DNA of 64,000 nucleotides from JAHBWV01 sp964588385 (lineage in GTDB: Bacteria > Planctomycetota > Phycisphaerae > Phycisphaerales > UBA1924): the NCBI GenBank assembly GCA_964588385.1, contig CAZPPG010000008.1, positions 23,958 to 87,957 of the forward strand, written 5' to 3'. Shown piece after piece: positions 26,165-34,825 of this stretch. Position 1 is the first letter of the stretch. Each line of letters starts with the position of its first letter. The notes under the pieces are model-generated. The model did not search any database. It was not told the DNA's origin and saw nothing but the letters and a program-made list of their open reading frames with translations. The translations under genes and the position numbers were made by a program.

Positions 26165-27235
26165 ATGAAGCGCATGTTCACCGCTGCTGCCGCATCGCTC
26201 CCGATGCTGAGCATCATCCCCGTCGCCCTCGCCCAGCCCGCTGAGCCCGCTATCGCGCAGGCCGACACCGGGTTGCGGGTGCCCGCGTGGACGTCGCCCG
26301 AGACGCAAGCCGTGGGCCAGATGCTCAGCGGCGTCTGGAAGTCCGCGGCTGTCACCCAGGCCGATGGAGCTGGCTCGATTCAGGTGGTGATGGCGATCGC
26401 GCCGGTTGCGATCGACGGTGTTCCCGACGCGCTGTACGTTGAGGCCTCCCGCGCCGACGCCCTCTGGGAGCCCTATCGCCAGGCCATTTTTCAGGTCTAC
26501 CGCTTCAAGGACGGGCTGCGTCTGCGAACCTACGAGCTTCGCAATGATCCCGGTATTCGCAACGCCATCGTTGGGCTCGCGTATGTCCCGGAACTCATGC
26601 CGAAGCTCACGCGTGATGATCTCATCGCGACCCTTGACCTTGATCTGACAAAGCAGCCGGGCGGATACGCGGGCAAGACGCCATACCCCTACCCCACCGG
26701 CAGCGGCGGCGCGGTGGAGATGACCAGCCAGATCCAGATCACCTCCGACAAGCTCGCATCGTCGGACACGGGCTTCGCGGCCGACGGATCCGTCGCATGG
26801 GGCTCTGCGCCCGGCGATCGCTACGAGTTCTCAAAGGTCCAGCCCGATGTCAAGGTCACTCGCCTCCCTGAGGGCGTCGCCATCCTCTCGTTCTATGGTG
26901 GTGAGGGCGAGCCCATCAAGGAGGGGCAACTCGCCACCGTGCACTACACCGGGTACATCGACGACGGCTTCGCGTTCGACAGCTCGCGCAAGCGGGCTCA
27001 GCCGATGACCTTCCGCTGGCCCGGCCAGATGATCCCGGGCTGGAATCTCGGAATGGCCGACCTGCGCAAGGGCGAGCGGCGTCGCATCATCATTCCTGGC
27101 GAGCTCGGATACGGCGAGCGTGGCAATCCGCAAGCCCGTATCGGCCCGAACCAGAGACTCACCTTCGATCTCGAGTGCGTCCTGCTGCAGGATTCGCCCG
27201 CGCAGCCCCAGCCCACGCCCTCTGGCGGCCACTGA
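26165..27235 (+). CDS. Exported CpcT/CpeT-like domain fused to FKBP-type prolyl isomerase
   Basis: A 356-residue secreted protein. A signal peptide ends near VALAQ (residue about 23). Residues about 45-215 resemble the CpcT/CpeT lyase fold: QMLSGVWKSAA, then DALYVEASRADALWEPYRQAIFQ..., then a YEL strand pattern, which in cyanobacteria attaches bilins to phycobiliproteins. Residues about 245-345 are an FKBP domain: VHYTGYIDDGFAFDSS, then FRWPGQMIPGWNLGMADLRKGERR, and ELGYGERG. Its isomerase pocket residues are mostly kept. No phycobiliprotein is visible, so the N-terminal domain must do something else or bind another ligand. The FKBP call is firm; the CpcT-like call is from pattern only. Confidence 0.8.
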   Translation: MKRMFTAAAASLPMLSIIPVALAQPAEPAIAQADTGLRVPAWTSPETQAVGQMLSGVWKSAAVTQADGAGSIQVVMAIAPVAIDGVPDALYVEASRADALWEPYRQAIFQVYRFKDGLRLRTYELRNDPGIRNAIVGLAYVPELMPKLTRDDLIATLDLDLTKQPGGYAGKTPYPYPTGSGGAVEMTSQIQITSDKLASSDTGFAADGSVAWGSAPGDRYEFSKVQPDVKVTRLPEGVAILSFYGGEGEPIKEGQLATVHYTGYIDDGFAFDSSRKRAQPMTFRWPGQMIPGWNLGMADLRKGERRRIIIPGELGYGERGNPQARIGPNQRLTFDLECVLLQDSPAQPQPTPSGGH

Positions 27236-27298
27236 TCCGGGACCGTTCGTTCGATCCCGCGCTCCTCGATTGACGACCGAACGGGGAGTTCCTGGTCG

Positions 27299-28237
27299 AT
27301 GCCCAAACGCGACTATTACGAAGTTCTCGGCCTCGCGAAATCCGCCACCGCGGATGAGATCCGTCGCGCGCATCGCAAACTGGCGCGCGAGCTCCACCCC
27401 GATATCAACAAGGCCCCTGACGCCGCGGCGCGATTCGCCGAACTGCAGGAGGCATACGAAGTCCTTTCCGACGAGAAGAAGCGCTCGCAGTACGACCGCT
27501 TCGGACACGCCGATCCGCGCTCCGCGGGCTCCTCAGGCCAAGATGGCGGGCCTTACCGATGGTCGACCCACGGGCAGGATCCGGCCGACCTCGATATGGA
27601 GGATCTCGGCTCCGTCTTCGACGCGTTCTTTGGGGATCGCTACAGGCCCGGACCGCAGGCCCAAGGCCCTCGAGCCTCGCGTGGCCGCCGGGCGCAGCGA
27701 CAGCAGAACGTCGAGATCCACGTCCCCTTTCTCGTCGCGGCGAAGGGCGGCACCCACACGGCACGCCTGACAATCGGCGGCGAGAGCAAGACGATCGAAG
27801 TTGTCGTCCCGCCCGGAACCGCGGAAGGCGCAAAGCTCCGCGTGAAGCCCCCGGGAATCGATGTTCACATCGTGTTCGTCATCAGAGTTGATCCGCACCC
27901 CATCCTCTCGCGAAGCGATACCGATGGAAGCGAACTTGACCTCTTTCTCGACGTACCCCTCACAATCGCCGAGGCCACGCTCGGGGCGACGGTTCAGGTC
28001 CCTACCCTTGAAGGGTCGGCAGCGCTCGCGATCCCGCCCGGAACCAGTTCCGGGAGGCGATTGCGATTACGCGGGTTGGGGATCAAGCTGCCAGACGGCC
28101 GTAGAGGCGACCTCTACGCCGTGACGCGTGTGATCGCGCCCGATCCCTCCTTTGTGTCGCAGCCGGTGCGGGACGCGCTCGAGGAGCTTGGAAAGCGTCA
28201 GCCATCGCCCCGACAAGGCGCAGGCTGGCCCGGCTGA
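27299..28237 (+). CDS. DnaJ-like co-chaperone (CbpA type, no zinc finger)
   Basis: A 312-residue J-domain protein that would stimulate DnaK ATPase. The J-domain is at 4-70 (RDYYEVLGL, with the HPD motif in ELHPDIN). It is followed by a Gly/Asp/Pro-rich segment with FDAFFGDRY, then two C-terminal substrate-binding beta domains (VEIHVPFLVAAKGG and LDLFLDVPLTIAEATLGATVQVPT). The Cys-rich zinc finger of DnaJ proper is absent, which places it with CbpA or class B J proteins. A short Gly/Pro tail follows. It is on the same strand as the FKBP gene, so the two folding factors may be coexpressed. Confidence 0.9.
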   Translation: MPKRDYYEVLGLAKSATADEIRRAHRKLARELHPDINKAPDAAARFAELQEAYEVLSDEKKRSQYDRFGHADPRSAGSSGQDGGPYRWSTHGQDPADLDMEDLGSVFDAFFGDRYRPGPQAQGPRASRGRRAQRQQNVEIHVPFLVAAKGGTHTARLTIGGESKTIEVVVPPGTAEGAKLRVKPPGIDVHIVFVIRVDPHPILSRSDTDGSELDLFLDVPLTIAEATLGATVQVPTLEGSAALAIPPGTSSGRRLRLRGLGIKLPDGRRGDLYAVTRVIAPDPSFVSQPVRDALEELGKRQPSPRQGAGWPG

Positions 28238-28346
28238 GATAAACCGAACAAGCTCCCTCCGGCCGGCGTTTGACACGCACGGAGGAGCTCGCGAAAGTAA
28301 CACGCACGTGGGCTCGTGCCGCGCCACCTTGTAGGAAACCGACGAC

Positions 28347-29822
28347 TTGCTCAAGCAGCAGCATCAGCTTTTCGTGTTTCTTCTCGGCGTTGCGGACGCG
28401 GTTGTCGTGGCCGGTGCTTGTTACGGAGCGTGGGGCATCCGCCGCTCCCTCCTCGATGAAGCGCCCCCTCCTGACTGGGAGTCATACTTCAAACAGCCCC
28501 TGGTGCTGTTCGCGGTTCCCATCACGCTCTACATGCTCTGGACCTTCCGCCTCTACCGTCCGCGCCGGGACCGTTCGCTCCTCCACGAGCTCGCGCAGGT
28601 CGGCAAGGCAAGTGTCGGCGCCATGGCCGCGATGATCGTCGTGCTGTGGGCCGTTGGAAGCGGCGTGATCGAAAGTGAGCCCCGCCGCGTCAATCTTCCG
28701 GAGCCCGTCGTTGTCGTGGCCGGTCGCGCCCTGGATGCCGGCCGAGTGCAGCTCATGTCCCTTGGCGTCGTTCTCCCGCTCCTCCTCGGGGTCCATCGAA
28801 CCCTTGCGCGCCTCGCGCTGCGGGCGGTGCGCCGCCGCGGCAAGAACCTCCGCCACGTGGCGATCATCGGCGACGGCCGGCTCGGCTCGATCGTCTGCCG
28901 CACGCTCGACAGGAACGCGTGGACCGGCATCCACGTCTCTTACTTCATCTCGCACCACGACAATCCGTCCCGCCCGCGCTGCGCCAATCGCCCCGTGGCC
29001 GGGGGACTGTCAGAGCTTGAGTCAATCCTCTCGAAGTACCCCGTGGACTCGGTGTACATCGCGGTTCCCACCGCTCGCTCTGCGATCATTCCGCGCGTCC
29101 TCCAGCGCCTTGAGAAGTTCGTCGTGGACGTCCGCATCGTGCCCGATGTCCAGGCGCGATACCTCCCGCAGAGCATGGCGGTCGCCGAACTCGACGGCAT
29201 GCCGGTCCTGAGCTACCGCGAGAGCCCGCTCTACGGCCTTGGCGGGCTGCAGAAGCGGATCATCGACTTCACGGGCGCGATCGTCGCGATCCTCGTGTTC
29301 GGGCCCCTCATGCTCCTGATCGCGCTCTGTGTGAGGCTCGGGTCTCCCGGTCCGGTGATCTTCAGGCAGCGTCGCGTCGGGCTGGGTGGAGAGACCTTCA
29401 GCATCTACAAGTTCCGGACGATGTTCCACGTCGAGGACGAGGGCGAGGGCTCGCTGGAATGGACCAGACGCGGCGATCCGCGCGTCACGCCCGTGGGCCG
29501 CTGGCTCCGACGCACGTCCCTCGACGAGCTTCCGCAACTCTTCAACGTCCTTCGCGGAGAGATGTCCCTCGTCGGCCCTCGTCCCGAGCGCCCCGAACTC
29601 GCCGAGCAGTTCCGCGAGAGCTGGCGGGGATACATGCTCCGCCAGCACGTGAAGGCCGGCATGACCGGATGGGCACAGGTCAACGGGCTCCGGGGCGACT
29701 CCAGTCTTCGCAAGCGCTTGCAATACGACCTCTACTACGTCAAGCACTGGTCGCTCGGGCTCGACCTTCGCATCCTCTGGCTCACGCTCTTTAAGGGCTT
29801 TGTGCATCCGAATGCGCACTGA
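28347..29822 (+). CDS. Undecaprenyl-phosphate sugar phosphotransferase (WcaJ/PssZ type)
   Basis: Starts surface-polysaccharide synthesis by moving a hexose-1-phosphate from a nucleotide sugar to undecaprenyl phosphate. The 491-residue protein has several N-terminal transmembrane helices, a CoA-binding-like Rossmann domain (LRHVAIIGDGRLGSIV), and the C-terminal catalytic domain: KRIIDFTGA, FRQRRVGLGGETFSIYKFRTM, LRRTSLDELPQLFNVLRGEMS and LVGPRPE. A TTG start at 28347 is chosen because AGGA lies ten bases upstream and the first membrane helix follows at once. No other exopolysaccharide genes are adjacent. The specific sugar cannot be told. Confidence 0.92.
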   Translation: MLKQQHQLFVFLLGVADAVVVAGACYGAWGIRRSLLDEAPPPDWESYFKQPLVLFAVPITLYMLWTFRLYRPRRDRSLLHELAQVGKASVGAMAAMIVVLWAVGSGVIESEPRRVNLPEPVVVVAGRALDAGRVQLMSLGVVLPLLLGVHRTLARLALRAVRRRGKNLRHVAIIGDGRLGSIVCRTLDRNAWTGIHVSYFISHHDNPSRPRCANRPVAGGLSELESILSKYPVDSVYIAVPTARSAIIPRVLQRLEKFVVDVRIVPDVQARYLPQSMAVAELDGMPVLSYRESPLYGLGGLQKRIIDFTGAIVAILVFGPLMLLIALCVRLGSPGPVIFRQRRVGLGGETFSIYKFRTMFHVEDEGEGSLEWTRRGDPRVTPVGRWLRRTSLDELPQLFNVLRGEMSLVGPRPERPELAEQFRESWRGYMLRQHVKAGMTGWAQVNGLRGDSSLRKRLQYDLYYVKHWSLGLDLRILWLTLFKGFVHPNAH

Positions 29823-29836
29823 ACGAGCTGGCTCTC

Positions 29837-31864
29837 GTGCACCCTCGGTCTCTGGTTCCCAGTCTACCCTCCACACTTGTGAGGAAGTATCAAGTCATTG
29901 TGATCGGGGGGGGCCATGCCGGCGTGGAAGCCGCGTGGGCCGCTGCCAATCTGCTCCCGGTTCGACCCGGCGAGTCACCCACCGTCGCGCTCGTCACCGC
30001 CGATCCATCAAAGATCGGCGTCATGTCCTGCAACCCCGCCATCGGCGGGCTCGCCAAGGGGCAGATCGTCCGAGAGATCGACGCCATGGGCGGCCTCATG
30101 GCCCTCGCGACCGATGCCGCCGGCATCCAGTTCAAGGTCCTCAACACCTCCAAGGGCGAAGCCGTCCACGGCCCGCGCGCTCAGTGCGACAAACACGCGT
30201 ACGCCCGCGCTGTCCAGGCCCTCATCGCCTCCCGCCCGGAGATCGACGTCGTCGGCGCGACTGTCGAACATATACACACCGAACGCGGCCGTGTTCGAGG
30301 CGCGGAGATCGTGCTGCCCTCCGGTCCGCGCTCGATCGAGGCCGACACCGTCGTGCTCACGACCGGCACCTTTATGCGCGCCCTCATGCACTGCGGCGAA
30401 CGTCAGACCGAAGGCGGCCGCTACGGAGAGCACGCCGCCGTCGGCATCGCGGCCTCCCTCCGCCGCCTCAACTTCGAGCTCGGTCGCCTGAAGACCGGAA
30501 CGCCGCCTCGCCTGCGCCGAGATTCGATCCGCTGGACGGACCTCCCGGCCCAGCACGGCGACGCCGCGCCCGTGCCGTTCAGCGATCTCACCGACGAGCG
30601 CGATGAATTGGGCGCCCGGATCCCGTGGCGTGCTGAGAGCACCGCTGGTGGACCGACGCTTGCTCTTGATCGGTTTCCTCTCCTGCCCCAGATCGAGTGC
30701 CGCCAGACCTCGACCAACGCCGCCACACACGACCTCATCCGTGCGAACCTCCATCGCGCGCCCATGTTCTCCGGGCAGATCGAGTCCGTCGGCCCTCGCT
30801 ACTGCCCTTCGATCGAGGACAAGGTTGTGCGCTTTGCCGACCGAGACACCCACGGCGTCTTCCTGGAGCCCGAGTCTCTCGAAGACGACTGGATCTACTG
30901 CAACGGCATCTCCACGAGCCTCCCGGCCGATGTGCAGGACATTGTCGTGCGCTCGATGCCCGGATGTGAGAACGCGGACATCCTTCGCTACGGCTACGCC
31001 GTTGAGTACGACATGGTCAGGCCGCACCAGATCGACGCAACGGGCATGACCAAGCTCATTCATGGTCTCTTCCTCGCCGGTCAGATCAACGGCACCAGCG
31101 GCTATGAAGAGGCCGCCGGGCAAGGCCTTGTCGCCGGCCTCAACGCCGCACGCCTCGCTCGGAACGAGCCCGAGATCACGTTCGGACGCGATCAGGCCTA
31201 CATCGGCGTGATGATGGACGACCTGGTCACCAAGACGCCCGTCGAGCCGTACCGCATGTTCACAAGCCGGGCGGAACACCGACTGCTCCTCCGCTCAGAT
31301 AACGCCGCAGAGCGTCTGACGCCGCTCGCGATCGAGCTCGGCGTTCTCGCCCACACGGAGCTTGGTCGTCGGCGATCCGCGAACTATCGCCGACGCGTGA
31401 GCGCCAGATCCCGGCTGGAATCCATCATCGATCAGACGAGGGTCGACGGAAGGCCGATGGACCTGCTCATTCGTTCGGCCGAGATCGACCACGCGAACCT
31501 GCGCCGACACCTGGTCAGTGCGCACGGCGAATCGCCGCTCGTGGGCATCTCGGAGCCCGTCTACCGAACCACACTGGCCGATCGGCGCTACGCGCCGCTG
31601 CTGGAGCGCCAGCGTGCGGAGATCCGCCGGCATGCGGAACTTGAGAGCCGGCGCCTCCCGCCCGATTTCGATTATGCCAACTGCGTCGCGCTCCGCAACG
31701 AGGCGCGTCAGTCACTCAGCCGCTTCCGACCTGCGACGTTCGGTCAGGCCGCACGCATGGAGGGCATCACGCCCGCCGACCTCACGCTGCTCTCAGTGCT
31801 CGTCGCTCGCTTCCGCCGTGAAGATCGCGGCCCAGATCGGGACAGCACGGTCGCTACACAATGA
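29837..31864 (+). CDS. mnmG: tRNA uridine-34 5-carboxymethylaminomethyl modification enzyme
   Basis: FAD enzyme (GidA) that with MnmE modifies the wobble uridine of several tRNAs. The 675-residue protein has VIVIGGGHAGVEAA (FAD site, about 20-33), NPAIGGLAKGQIVREIDAMGG, HGPRAQCDKHAY, TGTFMRALMH, and the C-terminal TSGYEEAAGQGLVAG and YIGVMMDDLVTK. The start is uncertain: GTG 29837 gives 14 extra residues over GTG 29879, and neither has a strong ribosome site. Its stop overlaps the start of the antiporter gene (ATGA). A degenerate MnmE-like GTPase lies at 48422, but no full mnmE is in this window. Confidence 0.95.
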   Translation: MHPRSLVPSLPSTLVRKYQVIVIGGGHAGVEAAWAAANLLPVRPGESPTVALVTADPSKIGVMSCNPAIGGLAKGQIVREIDAMGGLMALATDAAGIQFKVLNTSKGEAVHGPRAQCDKHAYARAVQALIASRPEIDVVGATVEHIHTERGRVRGAEIVLPSGPRSIEADTVVLTTGTFMRALMHCGERQTEGGRYGEHAAVGIAASLRRLNFELGRLKTGTPPRLRRDSIRWTDLPAQHGDAAPVPFSDLTDERDELGARIPWRAESTAGGPTLALDRFPLLPQIECRQTSTNAATHDLIRANLHRAPMFSGQIESVGPRYCPSIEDKVVRFADRDTHGVFLEPESLEDDWIYCNGISTSLPADVQDIVVRSMPGCENADILRYGYAVEYDMVRPHQIDATGMTKLIHGLFLAGQINGTSGYEEAAGQGLVAGLNAARLARNEPEITFGRDQAYIGVMMDDLVTKTPVEPYRMFTSRAEHRLLLRSDNAAERLTPLAIELGVLAHTELGRRRSANYRRRVSARSRLESIIDQTRVDGRPMDLLIRSAEIDHANLRRHLVSAHGESPLVGISEPVYRTTLADRRYAPLLERQRAEIRRHAELESRRLPPDFDYANCVALRNEARQSLSRFRPATFGQAARMEGITPADLTLLSVLVARFRREDRGPDRDSTVATQ

Positions 31865-33636
31865 TCCGTACCATGCTCACGCTCGGCGCCGCCAACACCG
31901 GTTCAAATAGTGTGCTTATCGCATTTGTTGTGATCCTCGTCGCCGCCGCGATCATGGCCATGGTCATGACGCGGCTGCGTCAGGCGACGATCCCCGGCTA
32001 CCTCCTGGCGGGAGCGATCATCGGCCCGCACGCTCTGGGCTTGGTCTCGGACAGCGGGTCGATCGAGTCGATCTCTCACCTGGCGACAATCCTGCTCATG
32101 TTCAGCATCGGGCTCCACATGGAGCTCACCCAGAACCGCCGCGATGTCCTTCCCGTGACCCTGGTGGGTGTCGTCTCGACATGCCTCTCGGCAGCCACCA
32201 TCACGCTCGCCGCAAAGATTCTCGGCCTGTCTTTGCCCGCCGCGATCATCATCGGTCTGGCGATGTCGATGTCCTCGACAGCGGTCGTGGCCCGGATTCT
32301 CACGGAGCGACGCGAACTCCGCCAGCTCGCCGGTCGAATCTCATTCACCATCCTGCTTGTGCAGGACATCGTGGCGGTCGGCATCCTCGCGGCCATCCCC
32401 ATGCTCGCCGCCTGGAGCACGCGATTGGATGGAGCCGCCGACGCGCACGCATCCGCTGACGCCTTGCTCACAAGCATCGGCGCCGGATCCCTCAAGGTCG
32501 GCATCGTGATCGCTTTCCTCGTCTTCGGGAAGTCTCTCCTTCCACGCATCATGCGAGAGGCCGCCCGCGTCGCCAAGGGAGAGGTGATGCTTGTGGTATC
32601 GGGCGCGGTCGCCCTTTCCGCCGCGGGTATCGCCACCATGGCGGGGCTGAGCGCTGAGCTTGGCGCGTTCGTGGCCGGTCTGCTTCTCGCCTCCACGCCC
32701 TTTCGTCATCAGATCGTGGGCCAGCTCGAACCGGTGCGAGACCTCTTTCTCGCCATCTTCTTTGCGTCCGTCGGGCTCCAGGTCGATGTTGCCGCCATGG
32801 GAGAGATCTGGTGGCAGATCGCCATCGGCATCGTCGGCCTGATCACGCTCAAGGCCCTTTCCATCGGGCTGAGCACATGGACCGTCGGAGCGCCGCCCGC
32901 CATCGCCGCGACAGTCGGTCTCTCATTGTCGCAGGCCGGTGAGTTCTCGCTCGTTGTCATCACGGTCGCGTTCAGCGCGGGAGTCATCGACGCCACCGCC
33001 ATGCGTGCTGCTCTCCCGATCGTCGTGCTCTCGGTTATCTGCACACCGTGGCTGATGGCCGCGGCGCGACGCTTCTCCCCTCGACTGGCCCCCGCGCCCC
33101 TCGCGCCATGGCGCGGCGCGCCCTCGCTGCGCTCGGATGCCGCGGATCCTCACGCCGCGCACCTCTCCACCGCCCCGTGCCGCGCCGTCATCGCCGGATT
33201 CGGCCCCGTCGGTCGGGCCGTTGCGGACCGCCTCGACCTGCTGGCGATCCCCTACACGATCATCGAGCTCAACGCCGAGACCGTCGAGCGCCAGCGTGCC
33301 CTCGGCCGGTCGGCCGTGTATGGAGACGCCACCAACTCTGAAGTGCTTGAGGCCGTGCACGTTGAGAGCGCGTCGGTCGTCGTGCTCGCGATCCCTGATG
33401 ACGACGCCACGATCCGTTCATGCCGCGCGATCCGCACGCGTGCGCCAGATGCCTTCATCGCCGCTCGCGCCAGCGTCCTCCGCCAGGGGCTCGCGATCAA
33501 GGAGGCCGGCGCGTCTGTTGTGACGGTCGATGAGATCGCGGCGGCCGAATCGCTCACGCGTGAGGTCGTCAGCCACATCCAGACGCTCGCCGCTCCCGGT
33601 CTCACATCCTCGAAGCCTGACGCTGTCAATCCTTGA
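31861..33636 (+). CDS. CPA2-family cation/proton antiporter with TrkA-N domain (KefB-like)
   Basis: A 591-residue inner-membrane protein. About twelve transmembrane helices occupy residues 15-400, with family patterns PGYLLAGAIIGPHALGL, LATILLMFSIGLHMEL, MSMSSTAVVARIL, LLVQDIVAVGIL and SAELGAFVAGLLLAST. A C-terminal TrkA-N nucleotide-binding domain (about 440-560) has AVIAGFGPVGRAVAD and an acidic IELN strand end. It exchanges K+ or Na+ for H+ and is likely gated by NAD(H) or thiol adducts. Translation is coupled to mnmG. Its last 11 bases overlap the 3' end of the UVR-motif gene on the other strand. Confidence 0.9.
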   Translation: MIRTMLTLGAANTGSNSVLIAFVVILVAAAIMAMVMTRLRQATIPGYLLAGAIIGPHALGLVSDSGSIESISHLATILLMFSIGLHMELTQNRRDVLPVTLVGVVSTCLSAATITLAAKILGLSLPAAIIIGLAMSMSSTAVVARILTERRELRQLAGRISFTILLVQDIVAVGILAAIPMLAAWSTRLDGAADAHASADALLTSIGAGSLKVGIVIAFLVFGKSLLPRIMREAARVAKGEVMLVVSGAVALSAAGIATMAGLSAELGAFVAGLLLASTPFRHQIVGQLEPVRDLFLAIFFASVGLQVDVAAMGEIWWQIAIGIVGLITLKALSIGLSTWTVGAPPAIAATVGLSLSQAGEFSLVVITVAFSAGVIDATAMRAALPIVVLSVICTPWLMAAARRFSPRLAPAPLAPWRGAPSLRSDAADPHAAHLSTAPCRAVIAGFGPVGRAVADRLDLLAIPYTIIELNAETVERQRALGRSAVYGDATNSEVLEAVHVESASVVVLAIPDDDATIRSCRAIRTRAPDAFIAARASVLRQGLAIKEAGASVVTVDEIAAAESLTREVVSHIQTLAAPGLTSSKPDAVNP

Positions 33637-34450
33637 TCTGTCGGATCTCATCCCGCAGGATCGCCGCCAACTCGTAGTTCTCGTCCTCGATCGCCTTCGC
33701 AAGCCGCGCCCGCAACTCGCTCGTCTGGCTCACGGGAAGCTCCGGCGCGGCGGGAGACTTCGACGCCAGCGCCTCCCGCATCGACCGCAGCGCCTGCACC
33801 TCTGCCGACTGCTCGAACTGCTCCGGCGCATGCTCGTCAAAGATCTTGCGCAGCGCCTCAAGCCCCTCATCGATTGCCACGACCGCGGCCTTTGGTTCGT
33901 TGTCCCGAAGTGAGCGCCCCGCCAGCGCTCGAGCACGGATCATCGTCACGTACGGCCGGAACTGCTCAAGGGCTGTTCGATCCGGCTCCGCTTGGGCGTG
34001 CGATGCGCAGAAATCCAGAAGCCGAAGGTTCCGGGTCGTGTCGCGGATCACCCGGTCAAAGTCCTCGACCGCCAGCAGTCCGACGTACCGGTGGTAGTAC
34101 TGCACCGCCTCCTCACGAAGCATGCGGCAGTCCTCGGGCCCGAGAAACCGCGTCGCCTCGTTCCGCTCGCCACCCTCATACTCCATCGAGGGCCGACGAT
34201 CCCGCCCCGACGGCTCGTCCATCTCGTTCAGCCCTGCCGCAGCCGCCTGATCCTCGTACATGTCCAGCAGACTCTCAAATCCGCCCGGTTTCTGCCCGTC
34301 GGGCCGGCCGTCGAGCTTCATCTGGAGCACCCCGAGGTCCACCCGCAACTGCAACAGTTCCTCACCATCCGGCGCCTGAACGACGCGGGCCGTGATGTGC
34401 CCCGGCTCGTAAGGCCAGGCGTTGAGAAAGTTTGTTAGGTCATTGTTCAT
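33626..34450 (-). CDS. UvrB/UvrC-motif protein
   Basis: A 274-residue cytoplasmic protein of unknown role. The C-terminus (about 240-274) carries a clear UVR motif, LRARLAKAIEDENYELAAILRDEI, the helical hairpin used by UvrB and UvrC to pair and also by McsA and ClpC. The middle is helical and acidic (about 100-200, with many Leu, Arg and Glu). The N-terminus has VRVDLG-like strands (LLQLRVDLGVLQMKLDG). There is no nuclease domain or zinc finger, so it is not UvrC or McsA. Similar proteins are common in planctomycetes. It ends inside the 3' end of the antiporter gene. Confidence 0.75.
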   Translation of the reverse strand: MNNDLTNFLNAWPYEPGHITARVVQAPDGEELLQLRVDLGVLQMKLDGRPDGQKPGGFESLLDMYEDQAAAAGLNEMDEPSGRDRRPSMEYEGGERNEATRFLGPEDCRMLREEAVQYYHRYVGLLAVEDFDRVIRDTTRNLRLLDFCASHAQAEPDRTALEQFRPYVTMIRARALAGRSLRDNEPKAAVVAIDEGLEALRKIFDEHAPEQFEQSAEVQALRSMREALASKSPAAPELPVSQTSELRARLAKAIEDENYELAAILRDEIRQIKD

Positions 34451-34541
34451 TCAATTCTCTGGCCGATCACTGAAAGTACGTACGAATCCGATTGCTGGCG
34501 AGGTCTGTCGGCGTTCGACGCGTCTTTCTCTCAGTGGAGGA

Positions 34542-34583
34542 GTCTAGGTCCGAGCCGCCCCGCTTCAGCGTCTTGACCTAGAC
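34542..34583. promoter_or_regulatory. Inverted repeat with 9-bp arms upstream of the sigma gene
   Basis: GTCTAGGTC (34542-34550) and GACCTAGAC (34575-34583) are perfect complements separated by 24 bases that can pair partly themselves. It could be a cruciform or regulator site, or a leader hairpin for transcripts starting further upstream. No T-run follows either arm. Confidence 0.35.
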
Positions 34584-34744
34584 GTTCGGATTGTATCCGG
34601 ACCCAACCTTTCCTCGCAGGTCTCGTATTCATAGGGCTTTACGAGCGATAACCGGCTGCAATCGTACAAACTTCAAGTGCCAACTTGACCCCGACGATGC
34701 AACCGGGATGAATTTGACGGCGAATCTTGAAAGTGAGTGGCGTT

Positions 34745-34772
34745 CTTGAATTTTCGTGGCATGTTGTAAGGT
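34745..34772 (+). promoter_or_regulatory. Candidate promoter of the sigma factor gene
   Basis: CTTGAA (34745-34750), a 16-base spacer and TAAGGT (34767-34772), preceded by TGT, lie about 55 bases before the GTG start. The match to the sigma-70 consensus is moderate, so this is a guess by spacing and position. Confidence 0.25.
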
Positions 34773-34825
34773 GAGAGAGACTCGGCCGGAGGGCTGGGTC
34801 GCACACGCGGAAGGTGGGATGAGAC

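Larger units (their letters stand above)
34451..34825. other. 375-base noncoding region between UVR gene and sigma factor
   Basis: Divergent intergenic region with visibly lower G+C than its surroundings and no plausible gene. It holds a long inverted repeat (34542-34583), a smaller CGGAT-TGT-ATCCG hairpin (34587-34599), and possible sigma-70-like elements upstream of the sigma gene. TTGACC (34685-34690) and TTGACG (34714-34719) are -35-like but lack a well-placed -10. Confidence 0.6.

Noticed and set aside
34685..34719. TTGACC and TTGACG as -35 boxes of the sigma gene
   Set aside because: No acceptable -10 box 16-18 bases downstream of either.
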